Origin: Tahibacter harae
GTDB lineage: Bacteria > Pseudomonadota > Gammaproteobacteria > Xanthomonadales > Rhodanobacteraceae
DNA length: 64,000 nucleotides
Assembly: GCF_024437735.1 (NCBI RefSeq)
Contig: NZ_JANFQO010000006.1
Span: 62,001 to 126,000, forward strand
Direction: 5' to 3'
A program made the translations under genes and the position numbers. The notes below the pieces were generated by a model that worked only from the letters and a program-made list of their open reading frames with translations, did no database searches and was not told the origin of the DNA. Shown piece by piece: positions 18,182 through 26,470 of the stretch (within the stretch, counting starts at the first letter, position 1; each line of letters opens with the position of its first letter).

Positions 18182-19660
18182 TCAGCAGCGGTCGAGCAGG
18201 TACTGCACCAGCAGCGGCACCGGCCGGCCCGTGGCCAGGCCTTTGCGGCCTTCATCCCAAGCGGTGCCGGCCACGTCCAGGTGGGCCCAGCGCTGGCCTT
18301 CGGTGAAGCGCGCGAGGAAGCAGGCGGCGGTGATGGCGCCGGCGTTCTTGCCGCCGATATTGGCCACGTCGGCAAAGCCGGAATCGAGCTGGCTCTGGTA
18401 ATCGTCCCAGATCGGCAGGCGCCAGGCGCGGTCCAGGCTGGCGTTGCCGGCAGCGAGCAGCTGCTCGGCCAGTTCATCGTCCTTGCTCATCAGGCCGGAG
18501 GCGTGCTTGCCCAGGGCGATGACGCAGGCGCCGGTGAGCGTGGCGGCGTCGATCAGCACCTGCGGGTTGAAGCGCTGCGCATAGGTCAGCGCGTCGCACA
18601 GGATCAGGCGGCCTTCGGCGTCGGTGTTGAGCACTTCGATGGTCAGGCCCGACATGCTGGTCAGCACGTCGCTGGGGCGGTAGGCGTTGCCGTCGGGCAT
18701 GTTTTCCACCGCGGCCAGGATGCAGACCAGGTTCAGCGGCAGCTTGAGCAGGCTGGCGGCGACGAAGGTGCCGAACATGCCGGCGGCGCCGCACATGTCG
18801 AACTTCATTTCCTCCATGCCCGGGCCGGGCTTGAGCGAGATGCCGCCGGTGTCGAAGGTGATGCCCTTGCCCACCAGCACGTAGGGACGCGCGTCGCCGC
18901 CGCCGTTCCAGCGCAGCACGATCAGCTTGGGCGGATTGGCCGAGCCCTGCGCCACGCCGAGCAGCGAGCCCATGCCCAGTTCCTGCATTTGCTCGCGTTC
19001 CAGCACTTCGCAGCTGACGCCGTCGTGCTGCTCGGCGAACTGCTGCGCCTGGGCGGCGATGTAGGCCGGGTTGCAGATATTCGGCGGCAGGTTGCCCAGC
19101 TCGCGCGCCTGGCGTATGCCGGCGGCGATGGCGCCGGCCTGGTCCAGCGCGGACTGGGCGCCGGCGTCGCCGGCGAAGGCGATGGCGGAGAAGCTCTCGC
19201 CGCGCGGCTTTTCCTTGGACTTGAAGGTGGCGGTGTACTTGTAGGTGGCGTGGTCGGTGGTCAGTGCGGCGATGCGCAGCTTCCAGGACAGGTCGCGGCC
19301 GGGCACTTCCACCTGCGGCAGGAACGAGGTGGCGGTGGACAGCGGCAGGCCCTTGAGCACGCGGGCGGCCTCGGCGCAGCAGCGCTGGAAGCGCGCGCTG
19401 TCGAACTTCTTCTGTTCGCCCAGGCCGATCACCAGCACGCGGGCCGCGGCGATGCCGCCCAGGCCGAACAGCACGTGGCTGCTGGCCAGCTTGCCGCTGA
19501 TGTCGCCGGAATCGATTAGGCGCTTGATCGCGCCGCCGGAGGCTTCGTCGATGCGCGCTGCGGCGCTGGTCAGCATCTTGTCTTCGTATACGCCGACCAC
19601 GGCGCAGGGCGTGGCGTCGGTTTCGGGAGTGGCGCTGGCAAGGGAGAACTGAATCGTCAT
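18182..19660 (-). CDS. pepA: leucyl aminopeptidase (cytosol aminopeptidase A)
   Basis: A 492-aa M17 metallo-aminopeptidase that releases N-terminal residues from peptides; in enterobacteria it also acts in Xer recombination and transcription control. The C-terminal catalytic domain has VGKGITFDTGGISLKPG (metal and catalytic lysine), MKFDMCGAAG, and the signature NTDAEGRL near residue 348. The N-terminal domain is the usual macro-like fold. It is divergent from lptF with a 132-bp shared promoter region and upstream of holC. Confidence 0.95.
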   Translation of the reverse strand: MTIQFSLASATPETDATPCAVVGVYEDKMLTSAAARIDEASGGAIKRLIDSGDISGKLASSHVLFGLGGIAAARVLVIGLGEQKKFDSARFQRCCAEAARVLKGLPLSTATSFLPQVEVPGRDLSWKLRIAALTTDHATYKYTATFKSKEKPRGESFSAIAFAGDAGAQSALDQAGAIAAGIRQARELGNLPPNICNPAYIAAQAQQFAEQHDGVSCEVLEREQMQELGMGSLLGVAQGSANPPKLIVLRWNGGGDARPYVLVGKGITFDTGGISLKPGPGMEEMKFDMCGAAGMFGTFVAASLLKLPLNLVCILAAVENMPDGNAYRPSDVLTSMSGLTIEVLNTDAEGRLILCDALTYAQRFNPQVLIDAATLTGACVIALGKHASGLMSKDDELAEQLLAAGNASLDRAWRLPIWDDYQSQLDSGFADVANIGGKNAGAITAACFLARFTEGQRWAHLDVAGTAWDEGRKGLATGRPVPLLVQYLLDRC

Positions 19661-19792
19661 GAACGGGCACCAGACAAAGTGGCGGTAGCCGGGAGGCGCG
19701 ATGCCGCGCCGCCCCGCAAGGCCGGTTAAACTCGGGGAGTATCTTGTGCGCGACCGGCACAAGCGCCTGGATTATCGCACAAGCCCTTGGCA

Positions 19793-20917
19793 ATGCTCAG
19801 AATCATTGATCGCTATCTGTTGCGCGAACTGGCCTTCGGCTTTTTCGCCAGCGCCGCCGTCCTGCTGGTGGTGACCCTGGGCGGCACCGTCACGGACGTG
19901 CTGACCAAGGTCGCCCGGGGCAAGCTCCCGCCCAATCTCGTGTTTGAAATCCTGGGCTTGCGCACGCTGGACGCGCTGACCGTGCTGGTGCCGCTGGCGG
20001 TCTTCATCGGCGTGCTGCTGGCCTATGGCCGGCTCTGGCGCGACAACGAGATGGCCGTGCTGCAGGGCGCCGGCCAGCCCGTCACCGGCCTGCTGCGGCC
20101 GCTCGCCTGGCTGGCGCTGCCGACGGTGGCCGTGGTCGGGCTGATCTCGTTCTGGCTGGCGCCGGCGGCGATCCGGTTGTCCCACAGCCTGGTGCAGGAG
20201 GCCAACCGTTCCCTGGTCGTGGCCGGCCTGGAAGCCGGCCGCTTCGTGCAGCTGCCCGGCCGCGGGGGCGTGATCTATGTCGGCGGCATGAGCGATGCGG
20301 GTACGCGCTTTGAGCGCATGTTCGTGCAGACCGAACGCACCGACGGCGAGGACACCCGTATCGACGTGATCACCGCCGAGCGCGGCGAACTGGGCCATGA
20401 AAGCGACGGCGTGGGTCGCTACCTGGCTCTGCGCGACGGTTTCCGCGTCGAAGGCCGTATAGGTCACGACGATTTCCGCCTGCTGCGCTTCAAGGGCAAC
20501 GATATTGCCCTGGCCGACAGCGACGACGATGCCACGCCCGATTCGCTCAAGCGCGCCGCGCCGCTGCCGGAGCTGCTGACCAGCAGCGAGCCGCTGCAGC
20601 AGGCCGAGCTGCACTGGCGCCTGGCGGCGCCGCTGTCGGTGGTGATACTGGCGCTGCTGGCGGTGCCGCTGGCGCGCACGCGGCCGCGCGAGGCGCGCTA
20701 TGCCAGCCTGCTCGTCGCGCTGCTGGGCTATCTGGTCTATCTGGGCTGGCTGGGGCTGGCCCGTTCCTTCATCGAGCAGGGCAAGGTGCCGCCAGCGCTG
20801 GGCCTGTGGTGGGTGCACCTGCCGGCCGCCGCGGTCGCGCTCTGGCTGCTGCGGCGCAGCGACCGTCTCAAGCGGCCGGCGCCCGCGCCGCTGCGGCAGA
20901 AGAAGGTGCGCGCATGA
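19793..20917 (+). CDS. lptF: LPS export permease LptF
   Basis: A 374-aa inner-membrane subunit of the LptB2FG transporter that extracts LPS for delivery to the outer membrane. N-terminal amphipathic start (MLRIIDRYLLRELAFGFF), helices at about 15-35, 55-75 and 100-120, a periplasmic jelly-roll (about 130-260), then three C-terminal helices. The ATG at 19793 is chosen over a TTG two codons upstream. lptG follows with a 4-bp overlap. Confidence 0.93.
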   Translation: MLRIIDRYLLRELAFGFFASAAVLLVVTLGGTVTDVLTKVARGKLPPNLVFEILGLRTLDALTVLVPLAVFIGVLLAYGRLWRDNEMAVLQGAGQPVTGLLRPLAWLALPTVAVVGLISFWLAPAAIRLSHSLVQEANRSLVVAGLEAGRFVQLPGRGGVIYVGGMSDAGTRFERMFVQTERTDGEDTRIDVITAERGELGHESDGVGRYLALRDGFRVEGRIGHDDFRLLRFKGNDIALADSDDDATPDSLKRAAPLPELLTSSEPLQQAELHWRLAAPLSVVILALLAVPLARTRPREARYASLLVALLGYLVYLGWLGLARSFIEQGKVPPALGLWWVHLPAAAVALWLLRRSDRLKRPAPAPLRQKKVRA

Positions 20918-22014
20918 ACTGGCGCATCAAGCAGGTCGACAAACTCGTCGCCTACAGCACCTTGTCGGCCGTGCTGATGACCTGGCTGCTGCTGGTCGGC
21001 CTGGACGCGGTACGCGCCTTCATCAGCGAGGCCTCCGACATCGGCCAGGGCAATTACGGCTTCGCCGCGGTCACCTTGCACGTGCTGCTGACGCTGCCGC
21101 GGCGTGCCTACGAATGGTTCTCCTATGCGGCGCTGATCGGCTCGCTGCTGGGCCTGGGCACCCTGGCCGGCACCGGCGAGCTGACCGCGCTGCGTGCGGC
21201 GGGCATGTCCAAGCTGCGCATCTGCCTGTCGGCGGCGTGGTCGCTGGGCCTGCTCACCGCGCTGGTCGCGGCCATGGGCGAGACCCTGGCCCCCGGCGGC
21301 GAGCAGCAGGCGCAGTCGCTGGTGCTGCAGGCCAAGTCCAACGACATCGCCATCGGCCGCCGCGCCGGCGGCATCTGGGCGCGCGACGGGGATACCTTCA
21401 TCAATGCCAAGCAGGGCACTACGCGCCAGGTCGATGGCTTGCGCGAAGTGCGCCTGGCCGATGTGCGCGTGTTCGAGTTCACGCCCCGCGGCCAGCTGCT
21501 GTCCATCGCCATAGCCGAATCCGCGCTGCACCGGGCCGGCGAATGGACCATGGAAAAAGTGCGCCGCACGGAGTTCGGCGAAGCCGAGGCGAAGAGCACC
21601 ACCGAAGCCTCCACGCGCTGGAAGTCGGGCCTGGATCCGCGCATGCTGGCCCTGTCCATCATCCAGCCCGAATACCTGTCGATCAGCGACCTGCGGCGCA
21701 ATATCCGCTACCTCAAGCGCAACCAGCAGGACGCGCAGAAATTCGAGATGGCCTACTGGGGCCGCCTGTTCTGGCCGTTCAATACCTTGCTGCTGGTGGT
21801 CTGCGCGCTGCCGTTCGCCTTCGGCGCCCTGCGCAGCGGCGGCATGGGCAAGCGCATTTTCATCGGCATGATCGTGGCGATAGGCTGGAGCTTCCTGCAG
21901 CGCTCGCTGGTGAACGTGGGCGCGGTCTACGGCATCAACCTCGCCGTGGCCACCCTGCTGCCGGCGGCCCTGCTGGCGCTGGTGGCCATCGGCTATTTCC
22001 GCCGCGCATCCTGA
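20914..22014 (+). CDS. lptG: LPS export permease LptG
   Basis: A 366-aa partner of LptF with the same architecture: N-terminal IKQVDKLVAYSTLSAVLMTWLLLV, helices flanking RRAYEWFSYAALIGSLLGLGTLAGTGELTALRAAGMS (the coupling region with the conserved ELTALRAAG), a periplasmic beta domain, and C-terminal helices including RSGGMGKRIFIGMIV. It is translationally coupled to lptF (ATGA overlap). Confidence 0.94.
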   Translation: MNWRIKQVDKLVAYSTLSAVLMTWLLLVGLDAVRAFISEASDIGQGNYGFAAVTLHVLLTLPRRAYEWFSYAALIGSLLGLGTLAGTGELTALRAAGMSKLRICLSAAWSLGLLTALVAAMGETLAPGGEQQAQSLVLQAKSNDIAIGRRAGGIWARDGDTFINAKQGTTRQVDGLREVRLADVRVFEFTPRGQLLSIAIAESALHRAGEWTMEKVRRTEFGEAEAKSTTEASTRWKSGLDPRMLALSIIQPEYLSISDLRRNIRYLKRNQQDAQKFEMAYWGRLFWPFNTLLLVVCALPFAFGALRSGGMGKRIFIGMIVAIGWSFLQRSLVNVGAVYGINLAVATLLPAALLALVAIGYFRRAS

Positions 22015-22027
22015 GCGCAGCGCGCGA

Positions 22028-22444
22028 TCAGGCCCAGCTCAGGCGTATCGCCGCAATCAGGAAACAGGCGCTGGACAAGGCCAGCCCCGTGGTCGGGACG
22101 CGGAACCAGTAGCGCAGGCCCACCGCCAGCCAGGCCAGCGCGTTGGCCGCGGCCAGCCAGGCAAACAGCGGCGCGCTGCGCAGGAAATCCATGTGCAGCC
22201 CGGCCAGCAGCAGCACGAACAGCGCGAACACCATGGCACCCAGGCTGTGGCTGGCGTTGAAGCCGGTCCAGGCGTTCCACAGCGAGGTGTTGCGCGTGAT
22301 GCGCATGGTCGTCGCCTGCATGCCGGCGCGCACGGCCGGGTCGTAGGGATCGAACTTGGTGCTGAAAAAGGTGCAGACGAGGTGGATGGTTCCCAGCACG
22401 CCGAAGATGGCGGCGCCGGCGATCAGCAGGATCTGCTCCAGCAT
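22028..22444 (-). CDS. small four-helix membrane protein, unknown
   Basis: A 138-aa protein with about four transmembrane segments (ILLIAGAAIFGVLGTIHLVC, SHSLGAMVFALFVLLLAGLH, LFAWLAAANALAWLAVGLRYW, TGLALSSACFLIAAI). The first helix carries a GxxHL motif and the loop has NAWTGFNASHSLG, which recurs in uncharacterised bacterial membrane proteins. It faces lptG tail to tail and is 36 bp after the RDD gene stop. Confidence 0.75.
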   Translation of the reverse strand: MLEQILLIAGAAIFGVLGTIHLVCTFFSTKFDPYDPAVRAGMQATTMRITRNTSLWNAWTGFNASHSLGAMVFALFVLLLAGLHMDFLRSAPLFAWLAAANALAWLAVGLRYWFRVPTTGLALSSACFLIAAIRLSWA

Positions 22445-22480
22445 GGTCTTGCTCCGTTCCGTGGGGACTTGTGTGTCGAC

Positions 22481-22906
22481 TCAGCGCCTGGGTTCGCGCA
22501 GCAGGCGCGTGCCGCTGGCCAGGTCGTGCCAGCCGCGCCGCTCGCGCTCGAACAGGCACCAGACAAAGCCCAGGCAGAACACCGCCAGCGACACCTGGGC
22601 GACGGCGAAGCGCAGCAGCGCCGCGCCCCAGCCCGGCGATGCGCCGTCGCGGCCGACCACGCGCAGGCGCCAGGCGCGCATGCCTATGGTCTGGCCGCCG
22701 TAGCGCCAGGACAGCACGTAATAGCCGGCGGTCACACTGAGCAGCAGCAGGCGGTACCACCAGACGTGGTAGTCGAGCTGGCCGCGGGTGATCGCGATGG
22801 AGGCCGCGCCCGTCGCCATCCACAGCGCGATCAGCGGAAACAGATCGTAAATCGCGGCGGCGAGGCGCCAGCCGAGGTGCGCGGGTTTGGGCGTTGCGTC
22901 GGTCAT
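22481..22906 (-). CDS. RDD family membrane protein
   Basis: A 141-aa protein with the RDD arrangement: an Arg/Asp-containing first helix (GWRLAAAIYDLFPLIALW), an aromatic loop, GYYVLSWRYGGQTIGMRAWRLRVV (the conserved GxTxGxxxxxLRVV region), and a third helix VSLAVFCLGFVWCLF. RDD proteins are widespread membrane proteins, some linked to ion transport. The ATG at 22906 is chosen by similarity to the usual start; an ATG 20 codons upstream is also open. Confidence 0.87.
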   Translation of the reverse strand: MTDATPKPAHLGWRLAAAIYDLFPLIALWMATGAASIAITRGQLDYHVWWYRLLLLSVTAGYYVLSWRYGGQTIGMRAWRLRVVGRDGASPGWGAALLRFAVAQVSLAVFCLGFVWCLFERERRGWHDLASGTRLLREPRR

Positions 22907-23223
22907 GGGGCGAAGCTCGGGCCGGGTTCGGCGCGCAAGCATGAGGCCTGGCCCGGGTGCTGTCATCAGAGCGGGACTTTTTGCCGCGGTTGCGGCGGAC
23001 GGCAGATGGAAGTGCCGGCGAGCGGCAGGTTGAGGATGGCTGCGCCGCGCACGCAGTCACGGCCGGGCACTGCCGCCTGACTCGCCGCGGCCGTTTGCCG
23101 CATAGGGCATGTAGCGGCGGTGCTGCCGGACGGTTGCGTTGCCAACGGCACTGCTGCCGGCTTCCGCTGTCCTCCCGCCGGCGCTTTCCGCTACGCTGGC
23201 CGCTGTTTCCGCTGCGCAACACC
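22907..23223. other. divergent intergenic region
   Basis: About 315 bp between the RDD gene and xerD. No gene or strong motif is visible. Confidence 0.4.
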
Positions 23224-24147
23224 ATGGCCGAGATCGAATCCCCCGCCCTCAGCGACGCCGACCGGCGCGCCATCGAGCTGTTCGTCGAACACGCCTGGTC
23301 CGAGTTCGGCCTGGCCGGCAACACCCTGGCCAGCTACCGCAGCGACCTGGTCGGCTTCGCGCGCTGGCTGGGCGGCGAGCGCGCGACGCTGGCCAGTGCC
23401 AGCCGCGAGCTGCTCTACCGCTACCTCGCCGCGCGCACCGCGGCGAAATACACGGCGCGGTCCAATGCCCGGCTCATGTCCACATTGCGGCGTTATTACA
23501 AATTGATGCGGCGCATAGGCCAGCTCGACGTGGATCCCACCCAGTTGCTGGATTCGCCCAAGCTGCCGCGCGCCCTGCCCAAGGCGCTGAGCGAAAGCGA
23601 GGTCGAAGGCCTGATCCGCGCCCCAGACATCGCCACCGCGCTGGGCCTGCGCGACCGCGCCATGCTGGAATTGCTCTACGCCACCGGCCTGCGCGTGAGC
23701 GAACTGGTCGGCCTGCGCGCCGATCAGGTCAACCTGCGCCAGGGTGTGCTGCGCGTCAGCGGCAAGGGCGGCAAGGACCGCTTGGTGCCCATCGGCGAGG
23801 AAGCCCAGCACTGGCTGGAAAAATACGTGGCCGAGGCGCGCCCGCAGCTCGCCCGCGGCCGCGTCGCCGAGGCCATCTTCCTCAGCAACCGCGCCGCCGG
23901 CATGACCCGGCAGATGTTCTGGGTCATGGTCAAGAAACACGGCTTGAGCGCCGGCATCGCCAGCCAGCGCATCTCGCCCCACGTGCTGCGCCACTCCTTC
24001 GCCACCCACCTGCTCAACCACGGCGCCGACCTGCGTGCCCTGCAACTGCTGCTGGGGCATAGCTCGCTGTCCACCACCCAGATCTACACCCATGTCGCGC
24101 GGGAAGGCCTGAAGCGGCTGCATGCGCAGCATCATCCGCGGGGTTAG
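23224..24147 (+). CDS. xerD: site-specific tyrosine recombinase XerD
   Basis: A 307-aa recombinase that resolves chromosome dimers at dif together with XerC and FtsK. A SAM-like N-terminal domain (about 10-95) precedes the catalytic domain with all six residues visible: Arg in YATGLRVSEL, Lys in GKGGKDR, His and Arg in HVLRHSFATHL, His in LLGHSSLSTTQ and Tyr in TQIYTHV. The start MAEIESPAL fits the family. It lies just before the tRNA-Thr locus that hosts the integrated elements but belongs to the host. Confidence 0.93.
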   Translation: MAEIESPALSDADRRAIELFVEHAWSEFGLAGNTLASYRSDLVGFARWLGGERATLASASRELLYRYLAARTAAKYTARSNARLMSTLRRYYKLMRRIGQLDVDPTQLLDSPKLPRALPKALSESEVEGLIRAPDIATALGLRDRAMLELLYATGLRVSELVGLRADQVNLRQGVLRVSGKGGKDRLVPIGEEAQHWLEKYVAEARPQLARGRVAEAIFLSNRAAGMTRQMFWVMVKKHGLSAGIASQRISPHVLRHSFATHLLNHGADLRALQLLLGHSSLSTTQIYTHVAREGLKRLHAQHHPRG

Positions 24148-24296
24148 GCGCGCCTGGTGGGCTGCGGCGGTGTAGAGGACGCGGCAGCGGCGGTTGGCGG
24201 AAGACGCGCGGCAGACGGCGGCGGCAGACGCGGAACGGCAGTCGTTGCTGCCTCGATTTGCCCGCCCCGCCGCCGCCGCCTACAATCGCCCACCGC

Positions 24297-24372
24297 GCCG
24301 GCTTAGCTCAGTTGGTAGAGCAACTGATTTGTAATCAGTAGGTCGTCAGTTCGATTCTGACAGCCGGCACCA
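24297..24372 (+). tRNA. tRNA-Thr (anticodon UGU)
   Basis: A complete 76-nt cloverleaf with encoded CCA. Acceptor stem GCCGGCT pairs with AGCCGGC, D stem GCTC/GAGC, anticodon stem ACTGA/TCAGT with loop TTTGTAA (anticodon TGT, reading ACA), T stem GTCAG/CTGAC with TTCGATT. The 3' end is the attachment site of element A: CACCAATCC recurs at 44512 and 46014. Confidence 0.97.
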
Positions 24373-24507
24373 ATCCTATCTCCGCCAGCGTTCGCTGGCA
24401 TCCGAAAATCCCGTAAATCCAGGCCTTTCCGCGCAATTCCGCGGCCGGCGGCGTTCGCCAATGTCCGGGGGTAACCGGATTCGCGTGGGGGTAACAATGG
24501 GGGTAAG
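24368..24507. repeat. attachment-site direct repeat, left copy (attL of element A)
   Basis: A 140-bp stretch that starts in the tRNA CCA end and recurs at 44512-44651 with one mismatch (24386 C versus 44530 T). The first nine bases CACCAATCC are the shared core also found at 46014; the rest is the left end of the element. It carries three direct copies of GGGGGTAA(C/G). Confidence 0.85.
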
Positions 24508-24535
24508 CTGGGGCAGCTCTCGACGAGTTACCCCC
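24467..24535. promoter_or_regulatory. GGGGGTAAC repeats, putative integrase arm sites (left)
   Basis: GGGGGTAAC at 24467 and 24487, GGGGGTAAG at 24499 and the inverted GTTACCCCC at 24527, immediately before the integrase ATG at 24537. Two more direct copies sit at 44421 and 44433, inside the right end. Short repeats on both arms near the core are what arm-type sites of tyrosine integrases look like; binding is inferred. Confidence 0.5.
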
Positions 24536-24536
24536 A

Positions 24537-25721
24537 ATGCCTCTGACCGACACCGAAGCCCGGAAAACCCCGCCGTCTGATCGCCCGCAAAAGCTGTTCG
24601 ATGGGGGCGGTTTGTATCTGCTGATCAACCCAAACGGCACGCGCTGGTGGCGGCTGAAATACCGTGTGGCCGGCTCCGAAAAGCTCCTGAGCCTGGGCGT
24701 CTATCCCGAGGTGTCGCTCAAGGCCGCACGCGAGCGCCGCGAGGAGTTGCGCAGGCAACTGAAGGCGGGCATAGATCCCGGCCAGCAGCGCCGCGCGGAA
24801 AAGCTGTCCCAGGCCGGCGCAGTGGCCGACACGTTCGAGGCCATCGCGAACGAATGGCTTGAGCTGCAGAAGAAGCGCCTTGCGCCGGCGACGCACAGCA
24901 AGTGCCGCTGGATGCTCGACGGCTATCTGATCCCCGCATTCGGCCGCCTGCCCATGGGCGACGTTACGCCGCCCATGATCCTGGCCGCGCTGCGCCTGAT
25001 CGAATCGAAGGGAGCCCACGAGACCGCGCACCGCTGCCGGGCCTTCTGCGGCCGGATCTTCCGCTACGCCATCGCTACCAGCCGGGCCGAGCGGGATCCC
25101 TCGGCGGATCTGCGCGGAGCCCTGGCGCCTGTCGTCCACACGCCGCGGGCGGCCATCACCGATCCCGAGCGCATCGGCGACCTGCTGCGGGCGATCGACG
25201 GCTACGAGGGCCATTACCCCACGCTGTACGCGCTCAGGCTGGCACCGCTGGTCTTCACCCGGCCCGGGGAGCTACGTTGCGCGGAGTGGGCCGAGATCGA
25301 CCTGGACGGGGCAGAGTGGGTTATCCCCGGCCGGCGGATGAAGATGCGCCAGGAGCACATCGTGCCGCTGTCCACCCAGGCCGTGGAGATCCTGCGTGCG
25401 GCTCACAAGGTCAGCAGCAACAGCCGCTTCGTGTTTCCCGGCGTGCGCAACCGGGCGGAACCCCTGTCCAACAACACGATCAACGCCGCCCTGCGCCGGC
25501 TGGGCTACCCCAAGGACGAGATGACCGGCCACGGCTTCCGGGCCCTGGCCTCGACCAGGCTGAACGAAATGGGGTGGGCGCCGGACGTGATCGAGCGGCA
25601 GCTGGCGCACGCCGAGGCGAACAGGGTCCGGGCGGTCTACAACCGGGCCCAGTACCTGCCGGAGCGGCGGAAGATGATGCAAGCGTGGGCGGATTACCTG
25701 GATGGGTTGCGTCGACCGTGA
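24537..25721 (+). CDS. P4-type tyrosine integrase
   Basis: A 394-aa integrase with an N-terminal DUF4102 arm-binding domain (FDGGGLYLLINPNGTRWWRLKYRV, about 21-44, and LSLGVYPEVSLKAARERREE), a core-binding domain (about 100-190) and a C-terminal catalytic domain. Catalytic residues visible are Arg in LVFTRPGELR, the basic residue in RMKMRQEHIVPL, His-x-x-Arg in GHGFRALAST, His in QLAHAEANRVR and Tyr in AVYNRAQYL. It lies 164 bp from tRNA-Thr and reads into the element, the usual arrangement for tRNA-targeting P4-like integrases. A damaged copy of its 5' half lies at 44678-44890. Confidence 0.93.
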   Translation: MPLTDTEARKTPPSDRPQKLFDGGGLYLLINPNGTRWWRLKYRVAGSEKLLSLGVYPEVSLKAARERREELRRQLKAGIDPGQQRRAEKLSQAGAVADTFEAIANEWLELQKKRLAPATHSKCRWMLDGYLIPAFGRLPMGDVTPPMILAALRLIESKGAHETAHRCRAFCGRIFRYAIATSRAERDPSADLRGALAPVVHTPRAAITDPERIGDLLRAIDGYEGHYPTLYALRLAPLVFTRPGELRCAEWAEIDLDGAEWVIPGRRMKMRQEHIVPLSTQAVEILRAAHKVSSNSRFVFPGVRNRAEPLSNNTINAALRRLGYPKDEMTGHGFRALASTRLNEMGWAPDVIERQLAHAEANRVRAVYNRAQYLPERRKMMQAWADYLDGLRRP

Positions 25722-25762
25722 CGACGGCGACATGTGGGTCAGGGCGGGCCGCCGGAGTTGCT

Positions 25763-25805
25763 TGTTGATTTTTTTATCCTACAATGTAGGAGCCAAAAAT
25801 CAACA
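25763..25805. promoter_or_regulatory. nested palindromic operator/promoter of the ImmA/IrrE pair
   Basis: Outer arms TGTTGATTTTT (25763-25773) and AAAAATCAACA (25795-25805) enclose an inner perfect dyad CCTACA-A-TGTAGG (25778-25790). TACAAT inside the dyad (25780-25785) fits a -10 hexamer, so a bound repressor would cover the promoter. The right arm touches the start codon at 25805. Confidence 0.6.
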
Positions 25806-26470
25806 TGGGGCAGTCCATGTCGTCCAGTTCAGCACGAACCGTAATCGTAACCACGCCGTGGGAGGTCAATCAGCAGTTGGCCGAACTCGGCCTCACTACT
25901 GAGATCGTGCGCCAGGTTGCGCATGCAGCAGCGGCAGCGCGAGCCGAAAGCTTGGCGGTGGACCCGAGCTTTACGGGAGGCATGCTCTCGTTCATATACG
26001 GTGTCCGGTCGATGAGGTTGAAGCTGCTCCCGCTCGGTTGGGAGATCCGCCGCGCCGGAAATGTCGAGGCAACCGTCAACGACGAGATCAATGTTCAGCT
26101 TTTCTTCCAGAATGTCGATCGCGCATGTGGTCCCGCTGACCCGATGGCGGTATCGGGGAAGGGGGCCGCCGCCCGTGACCTTGTTAACTCGGGCCAGTCC
26201 GACCTCTTCGAAGGTTTGCTCGACATCACCAAACCGGACGATGATCACGACAACAGCCCAGTCGTTTGGCTACTGTGCGTAAGCTCGGATGATTCCTCAG
26301 TTTGCGCGGAAGTGTCGTGTCCGGAACCATTCGAGGGTACCCAGTTTCAAGGGTTCAGCAAGCGTATTTTTGTGCTTAATGAGCCTCGTGAGCCAAGTCC
26401 GGATCCGCGCCGCAAGAGCGACTCCCAAGAGCTGGATTTCGAGATTGCTGTGACGAAGAAGTCTGCATGA
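25805..26470 (+). CDS. unknown protein paired with XRE-ImmA/IrrE
   Basis: A 221-aa soluble protein that I do not recognise. It has an alanine-rich helix after SLTTEIVRQVAHAAAAARA, alternating beta strands (INVQLFFQNV, VVWLLCVSSDD, RIFVLNEP) and a charged tail. Its stop overlaps the next gene start by 4 bp, so the two form a coupled pair. Codon use is AT-richer than the neighbours, a sign of recent transfer. The second ATG at 25817 (MSSSSARTV) is an alternative start with better spacing to GGGG. Function may be partner or target of the metallopeptidase. Confidence 0.75.
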   Translation: MGQSMSSSSARTVIVTTPWEVNQQLAELGLTTEIVRQVAHAAAAARAESLAVDPSFTGGMLSFIYGVRSMRLKLLPLGWEIRRAGNVEATVNDEINVQLFFQNVDRACGPADPMAVSGKGAAARDLVNSGQSDLFEGLLDITKPDDDHDNSPVVWLLCVSSDDSSVCAEVSCPEPFEGTQFQGFSKRIFVLNEPREPSPDPRRKSDSQELDFEIAVTKKSA